Source of the DNA: Paenibacillus_AB hodogayensis | Lineage (GTDB): Bacteria; Bacillota; Bacilli; Paenibacillales; NBRC-103111 | Assembly: GCF_039536325.1 (NCBI RefSeq) | Contig: NZ_BAAAYO010000006.1 | Location: forward strand, 372,001 to 436,000 | DNA length: 64,000 nt | Reading direction: 5' to 3' | Shown here: positions 24,328 through 33,622 of the stretch, one piece after another | How the letters are laid out: each line of letters opens with the position of its first letter | Position numbering within the stretch: the first letter of the stretch is position 1 | Translations under genes and position numbers: made by a program | The notes under the pieces: model-generated | Told to the model about the DNA's origin: nothing | Seen by the model: only the letters and a program-made list of their open reading frames with translations | Databases searched by the model: none

Positions 24328-25326
24328 TTAATTCAGCACGTCCTTGCGCGTAAAGACAAGGAAGGAAACGATCAGGGAAGCAAGCCCCCAAACCGCCAGC
24401 ACGGTCATGGAAAACGCCAGATCCATTCCTTCGATGGGCGGCAGCCGGCCCGACAAATAGTCGGTAAGCGTCAAATTGACCATAAACAAGTATTTCGCCG
24501 TCTGCCAGGACGACACCATATTCGTCAGGATGCTTCCGGCGATCAGCACCGCGAGCATAATGCCCATGCCCGCCGCCGTACTGCGCACGAGCACCGACAC
24601 CATCAGCGACATCAGCCCTACGATAACGGCCGAGAACCAGACAAGACCGAGCTCCATCAGCAAATAAAGCCATTGCGGAACCGGATGCACATAAGTCATG
24701 TCGACCTCGGCGCCGACCAGCTTGAAGCCAGTAAAGGAAGGCAGCGTCCACCCCCCGTAGCCGAATATGAGCCCGGATATGAGATAGGCGAGCGCCATCG
24801 TAGCGAATACGGTAAGCGATATATACAGCAGCAGCGCAATATATTTGCTCGCCAGCACCTTCCATCGCTGGACCGGCCGGGTCAACAGCAGCTTGATCGT
24901 CCCCGTCGAGTGTTCCGAGGAGACAAGGTCGGAAGCGATAACCATCACCATCAGCGGAATGAACAAACCGATCGAGTTGGCCACGAACGTATTCGTAAAC
25001 GTAACGCCGTTGGGCGCTTTCGGATCGACGTTTTTGTCCAAATAATATTGAAGCACCCTGACCTGTACCCGCATATATTTTTTCCATTCCTCGGGCACCC
25101 GGTTGCTTGCGAGACGGTTCGTATAGTCGTTGATTTGCTGCTGCGTTTCCAGTCTCCAGTCCTGCGAGCCGAACTGCTTCTTGCTGTTCTGGGCCACCTT
25201 CATCTGCGCATAGGTAAAGATGGGGATGAGGGCCGCAAGAATAAGCAGAATGACGAGAAACCGTTTTTTCTTCCATATTTTAATCGTTTCGTTCTGAACC
25301 AATGGGTAGAGGCCGATGTTATTCAA
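24328..25326 (-). CDS. ABC-2 type transporter permease
   Basis: A 332-residue membrane protein with a short cytoplasmic N-terminus, a first helix at residues about 23-41, a large extracellular loop (about 42-115) and five further helices. The segment DLVSSEHSTGTIKLLLTRPVQRWKVLASK is the family's coupling region. It starts at TTG 25326, overlapping the ATPase gene by eight bases, with GGAGGGGGA upstream, so subunits are made together. The pair forms an export-type ABC system; related pairs give bacitracin or lantibiotic resistance or export unknown compounds. The substrate is unknown. Confidence 0.88.
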   Translation of the reverse strand: MNNIGLYPLVQNETIKIWKKKRFLVILLILAALIPIFTYAQMKVAQNSKKQFGSQDWRLETQQQINDYTNRLASNRVPEEWKKYMRVQVRVLQYYLDKNVDPKAPNGVTFTNTFVANSIGLFIPLMVMVIASDLVSSEHSTGTIKLLLTRPVQRWKVLASKYIALLLYISLTVFATMALAYLISGLIFGYGGWTLPSFTGFKLVGAEVDMTYVHPVPQWLYLLMELGLVWFSAVIVGLMSLMVSVLVRSTAAGMGIMLAVLIAGSILTNMVSSWQTAKYLFMVNLTLTDYLSGRLPPIEGMDLAFSMTVLAVWGLASLIVSFLVFTRKDVLN

Positions 25327-26284
25327 TTTGCTCCCCCTCCGTCACGCGCAGGAACAGCTCTTCCAGCGTCGGATTGATGATGTGGATGCCGTATATGCGA
25401 ATACCTGCCGCTACCATCGCCTCGTTCACCCGCGGTATCGCTTCCTGATCCATCTGCACCGCAAGCGGGCTGCCTAGCGCCTCTCCGCCTTCGGGAGAGC
25501 TTGTCCCATAGGGGCTTCCATCCAGCAGAGCTACGCCTGCCTCGCCTTCGAGGAGCTCCCGGGCACGACCTGCCTGCGACACGCTCCATACGACCGTGCT
25601 GCTCGTCTGCCGCAGCAGCTCGTCCACCGCCCCGACGGCGATGACGCTCCCATGACTGATAATCGCCACCCGGTCGCACATTTGCTGAATCTCGCTCAGC
25701 AGATGGCTCGAGACGAACAGGCTCAGCCCTTCCGCGGCCAACCGGCGGATAAAGTCGCGCATTTCCTTGATTCCCTGGGGGTCAAGCCCGTTCGTCGGCT
25801 CGTCGAGAATAAGCAGGCTCGGGCTGCCGAGCAGCGCCTGGGCGATACCAAGCCGCTGGCGCATGCCGAGCGAATACGTCTTGACCTTATCGTAAATGCG
25901 CTGGCCGAGGCCCACGATATGCGTCACCTCGCGAATGCGCGATTCGGTGACGCCGGGAATCATCCTCGCGAACTGCTCGAGATTTTCCCAGCCGGTCAAA
26001 TAGCCGTACAGCTCCGGGTTTTCCACGATGCAGCCGACATGACGCAGCGCTTCCGTAGGCTTCTTCGCCACATCGTAGCCGCCGAGCGTAATCGTTCCTG
26101 CGGTCGGCTTGATCAAACCGACCAGCATGCGGATCGTCGTCGTTTTGCCGGAGCCGTTCGGGCCGAGAAAGCCGAATATTTCCCCGCGCCGCACGTCGAA
26201 CGATACGCCCTTTATAATTTCCTTGTTTTTGATTCGCTTCTTCAATTGATGGACGGACAGCACGACGTTCGGATCGACGGACAC
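25319..26284 (-). CDS. ABC transporter ATP-binding protein, DrrA/BcrA type
   Basis: A 321-residue ATPase starting at GTG 26284 behind GGAGGTTG. It has Walker A (GPNGSGKTT), Q-loop (VENPELYGYLTG), signature (YSLGMRQRLGIAQAL), Walker B with catalytic Glu (LLILDEPTNGLDP) and the H-loop (SSHLLSEI). About 100 residues follow the ABC core, including a low-complexity Ser/Gly/Pro stretch near residues 255-275. The C-terminus INPTLEELFLRVTEG is typical of the BcrA/DrrA group. It is the first gene of the pair with the ABC-2 permease. Confidence 0.93.
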   Translation of the reverse strand: MSVDPNVVLSVHQLKKRIKNKEIIKGVSFDVRRGEIFGFLGPNGSGKTTTIRMLVGLIKPTAGTITLGGYDVAKKPTEALRHVGCIVENPELYGYLTGWENLEQFARMIPGVTESRIREVTHIVGLGQRIYDKVKTYSLGMRQRLGIAQALLGSPSLLILDEPTNGLDPQGIKEMRDFIRRLAAEGLSLFVSSHLLSEIQQMCDRVAIISHGSVIAVGAVDELLRQTSSTVVWSVSQAGRARELLEGEAGVALLDGSPYGTSSPEGGEALGSPLAVQMDQEAIPRVNEAMVAAGIRIYGIHIINPTLEELFLRVTEGEQIE

Positions 26285-26299
26285 GTTTCTTCAACCTCC

Positions 26300-27100
26300 C
26301 TATTCAAGCGCCTGCACGACGCGATCGGCGATCCGCACATACCCTTCCTGATTCGGATGGAAGTGATCGCTGTAGATGTATTTCTGGAAATTCAGCTGGA
26401 ACAGATCGAGCGTCGGCACATAGACCATATTCGGAAAACGGCTGGCGATTCGGAACGCTTGATCGTTCCACTCCTGCACGTACACCGTAGCCGGCCTCAT
26501 ATCCGGTATATCATAGAACGGGTTATACATCCCGACGTACACGATCTTCGCCCGCGGATTCAATTCGGACAGTTTGGTCATAATTTGCTCCAGGCGTTTG
26601 AGCGGCTCCGGCATTCTCTCTCTTACCTTCACCGGGTCCAGCTCGTCCGACTTCGAGCCAAGCACGTCCTGGCCGATGGCGAACAGATCGTTGCCGCCCA
26701 TCGTAAACAGCACGACGTCGGCCTTCTCGATGCCGTAAGGAATGCCTTTGGACGTTTGCAGGGCGCTGAGCAAGGCATCGGTGCGAGCGCCGTTGACGGC
26801 ATAGTTGCCGATGACGTTGACCTGCTTCTTCGTCACTTCGCCCAGCTTCTCCCGCACATGCTGGACATAGCCTTTGCCGGTTACATCGCCTGTCCCGACG
26901 GTCAACGAATCGCCGAGCGCGACGATATCGATCGTCGTCTTCTCCTCTTCCGCCGGCTTCGGCTCCTCGGCTTGCATATAATCGGCCGGCTTCGGGTTCA
27001 GGACGTCATTGACGGCATAGACAAGCCCGCCCACAAAGAGCAGCGACGTGATCAGAGCCGCCGTTCCAACCGTTCTCCACAGCGTTCGCGTCGATTTCAC
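26300..27100 (-). CDS. SGNH/GDSL-family lipase/acylhydrolase, membrane-anchored or secreted
   Basis: A 266-residue hydrolase with an N-terminal hydrophobic segment (residues about 10-30) that can be a signal anchor. The SGNH blocks follow: ALGDSLTVGTG (catalytic Ser), NYAVNGARTD (Gly/Asn region), MGGNDLFAIG and DHFHPNQEGY with the catalytic Asp-His. The sequence resembles the YtpE/TesA-like GDSL proteins of Bacillales spore formers. The start is GTG 27100 behind an AGGGGG site. It lies 15 bases upstream of the ABC-2 pair on the same strand, so they may be co-transcribed. Confidence 0.87.
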   Translation of the reverse strand: MKSTRTLWRTVGTAALITSLLFVGGLVYAVNDVLNPKPADYMQAEEPKPAEEEKTTIDIVALGDSLTVGTGDVTGKGYVQHVREKLGEVTKKQVNVIGNYAVNGARTDALLSALQTSKGIPYGIEKADVVLFTMGGNDLFAIGQDVLGSKSDELDPVKVRERMPEPLKRLEQIMTKLSELNPRAKIVYVGMYNPFYDIPDMRPATVYVQEWNDQAFRIASRFPNMVYVPTLDLFQLNFQKYIYSDHFHPNQEGYVRIADRVVQALE

Positions 27101-27125
27101 AATAAGCCCCCTCCCGAAAGTAAAG

Positions 27126-27162
27126 GTACAAAGTCATTTCTCGTCAGCTCTCGACTTTGTAC
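27126..27162. repeat. Inverted pair of GTACAAAGTC (core of repeat family B)
   Basis: GTACAAAGTC (27126-27135) and its complement GACTTTGTAC (27153-27162) form a ten-base dyad around a 17-base spacer, just upstream of the SGNH gene. The same core begins the repeats at 37498-37567 and 41489-41553. Here it is present as two facing copies. Confidence 0.55.
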
Positions 27163-27261
27163 AAGCTGCGCGTTGGCATATAATTCTAGAGTAAAGGTTC
27201 CGCTTGCAATTTGCAAATGGCAGGTACGGCGCGAAAAAAGCAGAAAAAGCGGTTCCGCGGC

Positions 27262-27319
27262 AAAAAAAAGCACGCGGAGAGAAACATCCGGCAACCCGGA
27301 GCATCTCCTTCGCGTGCTT
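27262..27319 (-). terminator. Rho-independent terminator after the LysM-GH18 gene
   Basis: On the minus strand AAGCACGCG pairs with CGCGTGCTT around an internally structured loop (TCCGG/CCGGA). A run of eight T residues follows. It starts four bases past the stop. Confidence 0.85.
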
Positions 27320-27322
27320 GAC

Positions 27323-28606
27323 TTAACGCAGCTTTCGGATGGTGAAATTCGCCTCAAGCAAAGCCCAGTTCTGCGGAAAGTCCTGCCCGAGCACCCAATA
27401 GCTGATGCCGCGCAACCCATACTCCTTGATCAGGTCGAACTTCGCCTGCATGCTGCGCGCATCCTCGAACCAGACGATGTGCTCGCGGCCCTCGTTGTCG
27501 TAATACGTAAAATGGGGAGCCTGCGCCGTATAGTCGAACCGAATGTAGGCGCCGACGTCCCGGGCTAGACCGACCGCGGCTTGAGGACTGAGCGTCGGGG
27601 CGAACTTCCCGCCCTTGACGTAAGGCAGCGTCCAATTGTAGCCGTACAGCGGAGCGCCCATCATGATTTTGCCGGGCGGAATGACCGAGACGGCGTAATC
27701 GAGCACCTGCCGCACCTGCGGGATCGGAGCGACCGCCATCGGCGGACCGCCGGACCAGCCCCACTCGTAGGTCATAATGATGACGAAATCGACAATCTCG
27801 CCATGCGCCTTGTAGTCATGCGCCTCGTACCAACGGCCGGCTTGGGTGGCGCTGATCTTGGGGGCGAGCGCCGTAGAGACGGGAAGCCCTTGTTCATGCA
27901 CGCGGGCCGTAATTTCACGAAGGAAGTCGTTGTACTTTTCCCGGTCCTCCGGAAAAATATGCTCGAAATCGATATTAAGCGCATAAAACTGTTTGTCTGC
28001 CAGCGTCGCCAGCACATTGTCGATCAGCCGGCTGCGCGCCTCGGCACTGTCGAACAGTTGGCGGGCCACTTCCGAGGAGAATGTGCCGTTCTCGAAATTG
28101 GTGATGACCATCATCGGCACGGCGCTCGTGTCGGCTATCGCCGCCAAAGCCGTTTCGTCCTTGGGCGGAACCAGGGTTCCGTCGCCCCGGACCACATACT
28201 GAAACATACTGAAGTACGTCAAATACGGAGCCGTCTGGCCAACGATCTCCCGGTCCTTCTCGGTTCCGGACGGCTGCAGGTAACCGTTCGTCTCGATCGT
28301 CGGCTTCGGTCCCGCCCGCGGGATGCGCAGCCGCTGGCCGACATGTAATCTGGACGGGTCCAGCAAGCCGTTCGCACGGGCGATTTCCTCGACGGGGACG
28401 CCGTAACGCCGCGAAATCGTCCACAGCGATTCGCCGGGACGGACGACATGATCCGTATCGCTTGTGGGGATGACAAGCGCTTGGCCGACCGCCAGTCTGG
28501 TCGGCTCGTCGATTCCATTGATCCGTACAATATCGTCCACCGTCACCCCGTATCGTTTGGCGATCGCCCATAACGAGTCGCCGGGGTTGACCACTTCGAT
28601 CTGCAT
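27323..28606 (-). CDS. LysM-GH18 cortex-lytic enzyme, YaaH/SleL-like
   Basis: A 427-residue protein with two LysM peptidoglycan-binding modules (residues about 3-48 and 52-96) followed by a GH18 barrel (about 105-425). The barrel shows YALNIDFEHIFPEDREKY with the catalytic Glu of the D-x-x-D-x-D-x-E type motif, IIMTYEWGWSGG and ISYWVLGQDFPQNW. This is the layout of B. subtilis YaaH and B. cereus SleL, which cut cortex glycan during spore germination. There is no signal peptide, as expected for proteins placed in the spore coat. ATG 28606 has AAGGAGGTG upstream. Confidence 0.92.
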   Translation of the reverse strand: MQIEVVNPGDSLWAIAKRYGVTVDDIVRINGIDEPTRLAVGQALVIPTSDTDHVVRPGESLWTISRRYGVPVEEIARANGLLDPSRLHVGQRLRIPRAGPKPTIETNGYLQPSGTEKDREIVGQTAPYLTYFSMFQYVVRGDGTLVPPKDETALAAIADTSAVPMMVITNFENGTFSSEVARQLFDSAEARSRLIDNVLATLADKQFYALNIDFEHIFPEDREKYNDFLREITARVHEQGLPVSTALAPKISATQAGRWYEAHDYKAHGEIVDFVIIMTYEWGWSGGPPMAVAPIPQVRQVLDYAVSVIPPGKIMMGAPLYGYNWTLPYVKGGKFAPTLSPQAAVGLARDVGAYIRFDYTAQAPHFTYYDNEGREHIVWFEDARSMQAKFDLIKEYGLRGISYWVLGQDFPQNWALLEANFTIRKLR

Positions 28607-28701
28607 GAATCGCCCACCTCCTTACCGTTTCCTTATCCGCCTGCTTCCGCTTCTACGTTCCAAGCCTATTCGGGAACAGCCCGTTACTTGCCAGTCCGAA
28701 C

Positions 28702-28737
28702 AAAAAAACCTCCGGACGCGCAAGCGCCCGGAGGTTT
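28702..28737 (-). terminator. Rho-independent terminator of the bmrCD-like operon
   Basis: AAACCTCCGG pairs perfectly with CCGGAGGTTT (28706-28715 and 28728-28737), and seven T residues follow on the minus strand. It lies 40 bases past the exporter gene's stop. Confidence 0.9.
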
Positions 28738-28776
28738 CGGCAATGTCGGAAAGTCGGCCGGCGTATCAAGCAAGCG

Positions 28777-30642
28777 TCAGCCCGCTTCACCCAAAAATTT
28801 GTATTGCGCTTCGACGAGGCCGAAGTAGATGCCTTGATGCCGCATCAACTCGTCGTGCGTCCCCTCTTCCATGATGTTGCCATGGTCGAGCACGACGATT
28901 TTGTCGGCATTGCGGATCGTCGACAGACGGTGAGCGATCATAAAGGAGGTCCGGCCTACAAGCAGCGTCTTCAGCGCCTCCTGGATTTTCAGCTCGGTTT
29001 CCGTATCGATGCTGGCCGTCGCTTCGTCCAGAATGAGCACTTGCGGATCGGCAAGCAGCGCCCGGGCGAACGAGAGCAGCTGACGCTGGCCCATCGACAG
29101 CATGTTGCCGCGCTCCTCGACCTGGGTATCGTATCCATCCGGCAGCTTGACGATGAAGTCGTGGGCATGCACCGCCTTCGCGGCCGCCTCCACCTCTTCG
29201 TTCGTCGCATCGAGTCGTCCGAAACGGATATTGTCACGGATCGAGCCCGAGAAGATGAACGTATCCTGCAGCACGATGCCGACCTGAGAGCGCAAGCTTT
29301 GCAGCGTGACGTCGCGGATGTCGATACCGTCGATCAGCACGCGTCCTTCGACCGGATCGTAAAACCGGCACAGCAGGTTAATAATCGTGCTTTTGCCTGA
29401 GCCGGTATGTCCGACCAGCGCAATGGACTGCCCGGCTTTCGCTTCGAGGCTGACGTCTTTCAGCGCCGGACGGCCTTTTTCATATTCGAACACGATATGA
29501 TCGAAGCGAACGTCCCCTTTGATCGGTGGCAGAGTCAGCGGCTTCTCTTTCTCGCCTACGGTCGGCTTCTCATCGAGGAATTCGAAAATCCGCTCCGACG
29601 AAGCCATGGCCACCAGCATCTGGTTGTACATCTGGCCGAGCCGGTTGATCGGCTCCCAGAAGTTGCCGATGTAGTTGGCGAAGGCGACCAGCATCCCGAT
29701 CGTCAGCTCCTTGCTTTCGATCAGGTGGGAGCCGTACCAGAACAAGATACAGGTCCCGATCGCCCCGGTCACCTCGATAATCGGGCCGAACGCCTGATTG
29801 AGCATCGAAGCCTTGTCCCACGACTTCTTATTGATCGTGTTCATGCCGTCGAAATATTTGATATTTTCCTTCTCCTGCGTGAAGGCCTGCGTCACCCGGA
29901 TGCCTTGAATGCACTCGGCCAAGTGGGAGTTGATCCGCGACTGCTTCATCCGCACGTCCTGCCACGCCCAACGAATCCGTTTGCGCAGCGACGTCGACAC
30001 GATAAACATAAGCGGCACGGTTATTATGATGGCGATGCCGAGCTTGGGACTGAGCGAGAGCAGGATAATGACGATCCCGATCAGCTGCACGCAGTCGATC
30101 AGCAGATTGACCACGCCGTTCGTGAACAGATCCTGCAGCGAGTTGACGTCGTTCGTAATGCGCACGAGCACCGAACCCGCGGGCCGCTTGTCGAAGAAGC
30201 GGAACGACAGCTGCTGGATATGGCTGAACAAGGCGTAGCGTAAATCGTATAACACTTTTTGCCCGATTACATTAATGTAGCGAATCCGGTAATTGTTGAC
30301 GAACCACTGCAAAACATAAAGACCGAGCATCGTGGATGCGTAGATGAGCAGTTGGTCGCCGTCTCCGTTGAATATCGCCTGGTCGATCGCCAGGCTGATC
30401 AAATACGGAATGGCCAGCTTGGACATCGTGCCTAGTATCATCGTGACAAGAATGATCGGCAGCAATTGACGGCGATACGGCTTCAAATAGCTGCCCATCC
30501 GTTTCAGCTGCCCCCAGTCGAACGATTTCTCCATCTTGTCGTCGTCCTGGTAAACAAAGCGTTCCTGCGTTTTTTTGCTCGTGTTTGCATGTTCGCGGCT
30601 ATTCTGTCGTTCTTCCTCGGAATGACCGTTTAACTGGCTCAA
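28777..30642 (-). CDS. bmrD: Heterodimeric ABC exporter subunit, BmrD/YheH-like
   Basis: A 621-residue half-transporter: a polar extension to about residue 45, six transmembrane helices (about 55-330), then the nucleotide-binding domain. It has Walker A (VGHTGSGKST), signature LSMGQRQLL in place of LSGGQ, and Walker B with catalytic Glu (VLILDEATASID). The altered signature belongs to the degenerate site of such pairs. It starts at TTG 30642, overlapping the partner's stop (TTGA), with GGAGAG upstream. B. subtilis BmrCD exports many drugs and is induced by ribosome-targeting antibiotics. Confidence 0.9.
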   Translation of the reverse strand: MSQLNGHSEEERQNSREHANTSKKTQERFVYQDDDKMEKSFDWGQLKRMGSYLKPYRRQLLPIILVTMILGTMSKLAIPYLISLAIDQAIFNGDGDQLLIYASTMLGLYVLQWFVNNYRIRYINVIGQKVLYDLRYALFSHIQQLSFRFFDKRPAGSVLVRITNDVNSLQDLFTNGVVNLLIDCVQLIGIVIILLSLSPKLGIAIIITVPLMFIVSTSLRKRIRWAWQDVRMKQSRINSHLAECIQGIRVTQAFTQEKENIKYFDGMNTINKKSWDKASMLNQAFGPIIEVTGAIGTCILFWYGSHLIESKELTIGMLVAFANYIGNFWEPINRLGQMYNQMLVAMASSERIFEFLDEKPTVGEKEKPLTLPPIKGDVRFDHIVFEYEKGRPALKDVSLEAKAGQSIALVGHTGSGKSTIINLLCRFYDPVEGRVLIDGIDIRDVTLQSLRSQVGIVLQDTFIFSGSIRDNIRFGRLDATNEEVEAAAKAVHAHDFIVKLPDGYDTQVEERGNMLSMGQRQLLSFARALLADPQVLILDEATASIDTETELKIQEALKTLLVGRTSFMIAHRLSTIRNADKIVVLDHGNIMEEGTHDELMRHQGIYFGLVEAQYKFLGEAG

Positions 30643-32411
30643 TTCGCCACTCTCCGTTCTTCCTTGTGTTCGGCGAAATCGGGATGATCCGAATATTGGA
30701 TTTTGTACGTTTCCAAATAATGCCCGGACTGGCGGAGCAACTGCTCGTGCGTTCCGCGTTGAATGACGCGTCCGCCTTCGAGCACAAGTATTTCGTCGGC
30801 ATGTTTCAGGGACGAGATGCGGTGGGCGATAATGAACGTCGTCCGCCCTTTCATCAATTCCTTGAAGCCGGCTTGAATTTCGTGCTCGGTCTCCATATCG
30901 ACCGCGCTTGTCGCATCGTCCATAATTAAGATTTTCGGGTTTTTGATCAGGGCGCGGGCAATGGCGATCCGCTGCTTCTGACCTCCGGACAGCCCCATCC
31001 CCCGCTCGCCGACGACCGTATCGTAACCGAGCGGCAGCTCCATGATAAAGTCGTGGGCTTTGGCCAGCTTCGCGGCCCGCACGATCTCCTCGTCCGTCAC
31101 GTCCTTGCGACCGTAGGAAATATTGTTGCGGATCGTCGACGAGAACAGGAACGTCTCCTGGAAGACGAGGGCGATCTGCTGGCGCAAGCTTTCCAGCTTG
31201 ATATCGCGGATATCTTTGCCGTCGAGCGTAATGCGGCCTTCCTTAATGTTGTAGGCGCGCAGCAAAAGCTGAATGACGGTTGACTTGCCGGAACCGGTTC
31301 CTCCAAGCAGCCCGATGACCGAGCCCGCCGGAGCCTCGATATTCAGATCGGTCAGGGCCGGCTGTTTCTCCGGGTAGGCGAACGTCACGTGCTCGAAGCG
31401 GATCGTTCCCTTCACCTGATCCGGCTGCAGCGCGACTGCTTCATCCTTGTCTTTTACGTGTACGTACTGATTCAATATTTCCAATACGCGTTCCCCCGAA
31501 GCCTTGGATTGCGTATAGTTGTTGATATGAAAACCGATATCCCGCATCGGCGCGATAATGTACCAGATGAAGCTGAAGAAAGCAACCAGCTCTCCAAGAC
31601 TCATCGAGCCGTTGATGACGAACATGCCGCCGGTCGTCAACAGAATGGCTACGCAGACGGAGGACAATAGCTCGAGCATCGGGAAAAACTTGGACCAGGT
31701 GTACGACAAGTTGATGTTGCTGGCCCGGAATTGTCCGTTGCGGACGGCGAATTTCTCGACTTCGTACGGTTCGCGCGCAAACGATTTGACGGTCCGTACG
31801 CCGTTGATGTTTTCCTGAACGGCCGTGGTCAGATCGCTGTTCGCTTGACGGATCGAGCGGAACTCCGGATGGATTTTGCGTTCCAGCCGCAGGGCGGTAA
31901 TGACCAGAAACGGCATCGTGACGAACGTGACGAGCGTCAGCTTCCAGTTCATGGAGAACATCATGATCGAGCCTAAGATGAACATCAGGAACACGTTGAG
32001 CAGTTGGGCGAAACCGAAGCCGATAAACTGCCGGATTCCTTCGAGATCGGCGGTCAGACGGGACATCAGGTCGCCTGTCTTCGCGCGGTCGTAATACTGG
32101 AACGACAAATATTGCAGCTTTTCATACAGGGCGTTGCGCATGCTGAATGCAACCCGGTTGCCAAGCCGGCCACCCGTATACCCATGGGTGTAAGCGAACA
32201 ATGCTTTGACGGCCACGACTCCTACGACAAGCAGCGCTAGATAGGGCACCCATTGGAACTGCTCCTTCCGGATGACGTCGTCGATGAGGTACCGGAGCAA
32301 AAGCGGGTACACCAGTCCCAAAGCGGTGGAACAGATCAGACAGATCATCGAGACGAATAGCAAGTACCGGTCTTTCCAATAAAACTGCTTTAATTGCTTT
32401 AAAACGTCCAT
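30639..32411 (-). CDS. bmrC: Heterodimeric ABC exporter subunit, BmrC/YheI-like
   Basis: A 590-residue half-transporter: six helices, then the nucleotide-binding domain with GGTGSGKST, an intact LSGGQKQRIAIARAL signature and Walker B ending ILIMDDATSAVD. Asp replaces the catalytic Glu, the hallmark of the degenerate-site subunit in BmrC, TM287 and similar proteins. The partner supplies the working Glu, so only one of two ATP sites should turn over. I chose ATG 32411 because AGGAGGG lies upstream; the frame is open much further but lacks such a site. It is co-translated with the BmrD-like gene. Confidence 0.92.
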   Translation of the reverse strand: MDVLKQLKQFYWKDRYLLFVSMICLICSTALGLVYPLLLRYLIDDVIRKEQFQWVPYLALLVVGVVAVKALFAYTHGYTGGRLGNRVAFSMRNALYEKLQYLSFQYYDRAKTGDLMSRLTADLEGIRQFIGFGFAQLLNVFLMFILGSIMMFSMNWKLTLVTFVTMPFLVITALRLERKIHPEFRSIRQANSDLTTAVQENINGVRTVKSFAREPYEVEKFAVRNGQFRASNINLSYTWSKFFPMLELLSSVCVAILLTTGGMFVINGSMSLGELVAFFSFIWYIIAPMRDIGFHINNYTQSKASGERVLEILNQYVHVKDKDEAVALQPDQVKGTIRFEHVTFAYPEKQPALTDLNIEAPAGSVIGLLGGTGSGKSTVIQLLLRAYNIKEGRITLDGKDIRDIKLESLRQQIALVFQETFLFSSTIRNNISYGRKDVTDEEIVRAAKLAKAHDFIMELPLGYDTVVGERGMGLSGGQKQRIAIARALIKNPKILIMDDATSAVDMETEHEIQAGFKELMKGRTTFIIAHRISSLKHADEILVLEGGRVIQRGTHEQLLRQSGHYLETYKIQYSDHPDFAEHKEERRVAN

Positions 32412-32697
32412 TTTCGCCCTCCTAGCCGGCTGCTTTGCAAATTCTTTATGAATCTTATCACCATCTGTTTGTTCGAGCAATCGCCATAATCGGGAGAAAC
32501 GTTCATTATCCCTCTTATACCCACAAATTAAGACGAAAACGGGAAGGAATCCATGCGATTCTTCCGTTTCATCAGGTTCCCCGGGCATGGATGCGTTTTC
32601 ACGAAAGTTATGAAAATTGGGTGACAAAGTGCCGTCGCTCCTGCATTCAGGACGTTTTTGAGACTCCCGGAAAATGGAAATCAATTGTCGAATCCAA
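32412..32697 (-). other. Long leader upstream of the BmrC-like gene
   Basis: About 290 bases between the upstream gene's terminator and the BmrC start. The frame upstream of bmrC stays open, and an imperfect hairpin GGAAGAATC/GATTCCTTCC lies near 32544-32567. In B. subtilis bmrCD is preceded by the bmrB leader peptide that controls it by attenuation. Something similar is possible here, but no convincing leader peptide with its own ribosome binding site was seen. Confidence 0.3.
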
Positions 32698-32724
32698 CAA
32701 AAATATCCGGGCGCTGCCGCCCGG
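32698..32724 (-). terminator. Rho-independent terminator after the 197-residue protein gene
   Basis: CCGGGCG and CGCCCGG form a stem around CTGC (32707-32724), followed on the minus strand by ATATTTTTGTT. It lies 26 bases past the stop at 32750. Confidence 0.75.
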
Positions 32725-32749
32725 CTCGATCTCGCTTATGCTTTATGTT

Positions 32750-33343
32750 TCAACCGTCTCCGGACTTTCTCGGCGGAATGACGTGAAGCGTCCTCACTTC
32801 GGCCAAGGTCGCCTTGTCCGTTAACGTTTCCGGCTTGTCCGCATAGACGGCGGTGTAAGCGGAGATCACGATGGAACCGACCCCCGTCGAGCCGGTGGGA
32901 CCGAATCTCGACTTGTCCCGGACATCCTCGAAATGGAGAGCGAAGCTGCCGGACGTCTCTTCCCGCTCGCCCGCTCTCGGCAAACGATCCGCCGACCTCT
33001 CGTCCAACGTAAAAATAACGTCACCCGGCCGATAATCCCCCGTCACCTTGTCCAACACCCGAAAACGCCCGCTCACTTCTTTGGTTCCGGCAAATTGCAC
33101 CGCGACCGTATGGTCCCCTTGCGCCCCCGGCTGAACAGACTGGGCGGACATGCCGGCAACCGTATCGCCGGAACGCACCGAACCGGGATCGAACAGCCAG
33201 CTTTGGTCCTCCTGCAAAGCCGAGTCGGACGAGACGGCGGCGACTCGATAAATATGGAATTGCCAGGTTTCGAACAATCCGGCAAGCAGTACGGCGGCGA
33301 GCGCAAGGACAGCCCCTATCCGGATAGACCATTCACGAAGCAT
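32750..33343 (-). CDS. Unrecognised membrane-anchored extracytoplasmic protein
   Basis: A 197-residue protein with one hydrophobic N-terminal segment (residues about 8-24) and a polar extracytoplasmic domain. Recognisable traits are beta-strand-rich stretches (SGRFRVLDKVTGDYRPGDVIF) and a late GVGSIVISAYTAVYADKPE. I know of no family for it, but the pattern of signal-anchor plus beta domain, with GDYRPGD, suggests a GDYXXLXD-type or sporulation-like structural protein. ATG 33343 has GGGGGGAG upstream. It is the only gene between the dynamin gene and the bmrCD-like operon. Confidence 0.65.
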   Translation of the reverse strand: MLREWSIRIGAVLALAAVLLAGLFETWQFHIYRVAAVSSDSALQEDQSWLFDPGSVRSGDTVAGMSAQSVQPGAQGDHTVAVQFAGTKEVSGRFRVLDKVTGDYRPGDVIFTLDERSADRLPRAGEREETSGSFALHFEDVRDKSRFGPTGSTGVGSIVISAYTAVYADKPETLTDKATLAEVRTLHVIPPRKSGDG

Positions 33344-33622
33344 CGTTCTCTCCCCCCTGCAACATTAGACGGAAAAATACGGAAATGGTTGCGCCTGAAG
33401 TTTACTTATTTCGACTTATTTTACCCGATTTCGCCAGCCCTGAACCGGAAAGCGCCGCCGCCTGCGAAAAAAACGCAAAAAAGCGCTCCCGGCCCCTGTA
33501 CGCGATGCCGCAAAATCGTCCCCGCTCCGACGACCGTCAGCACCGCTGCCAGTCACCGGAATGTTCGCTCTTCTGCGCCAGTTGCGTACCCGCCAGGAAG
33601 CGCCCTTTCACTACCATCCGTC

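Noticed and set aside
25652..27568. 638-codon plus-strand frame over the ABC ATPase and SGNH genes
   Set aside because: Antisense shadow of three genes with clear motifs; crosses several gene boundaries.
32412..32684. N-terminal extension of the BmrC-like protein into the leader
   Set aside because: The frame is open, but the extension has no family similarity, and ATG 32411 has a strong ribosome binding site.
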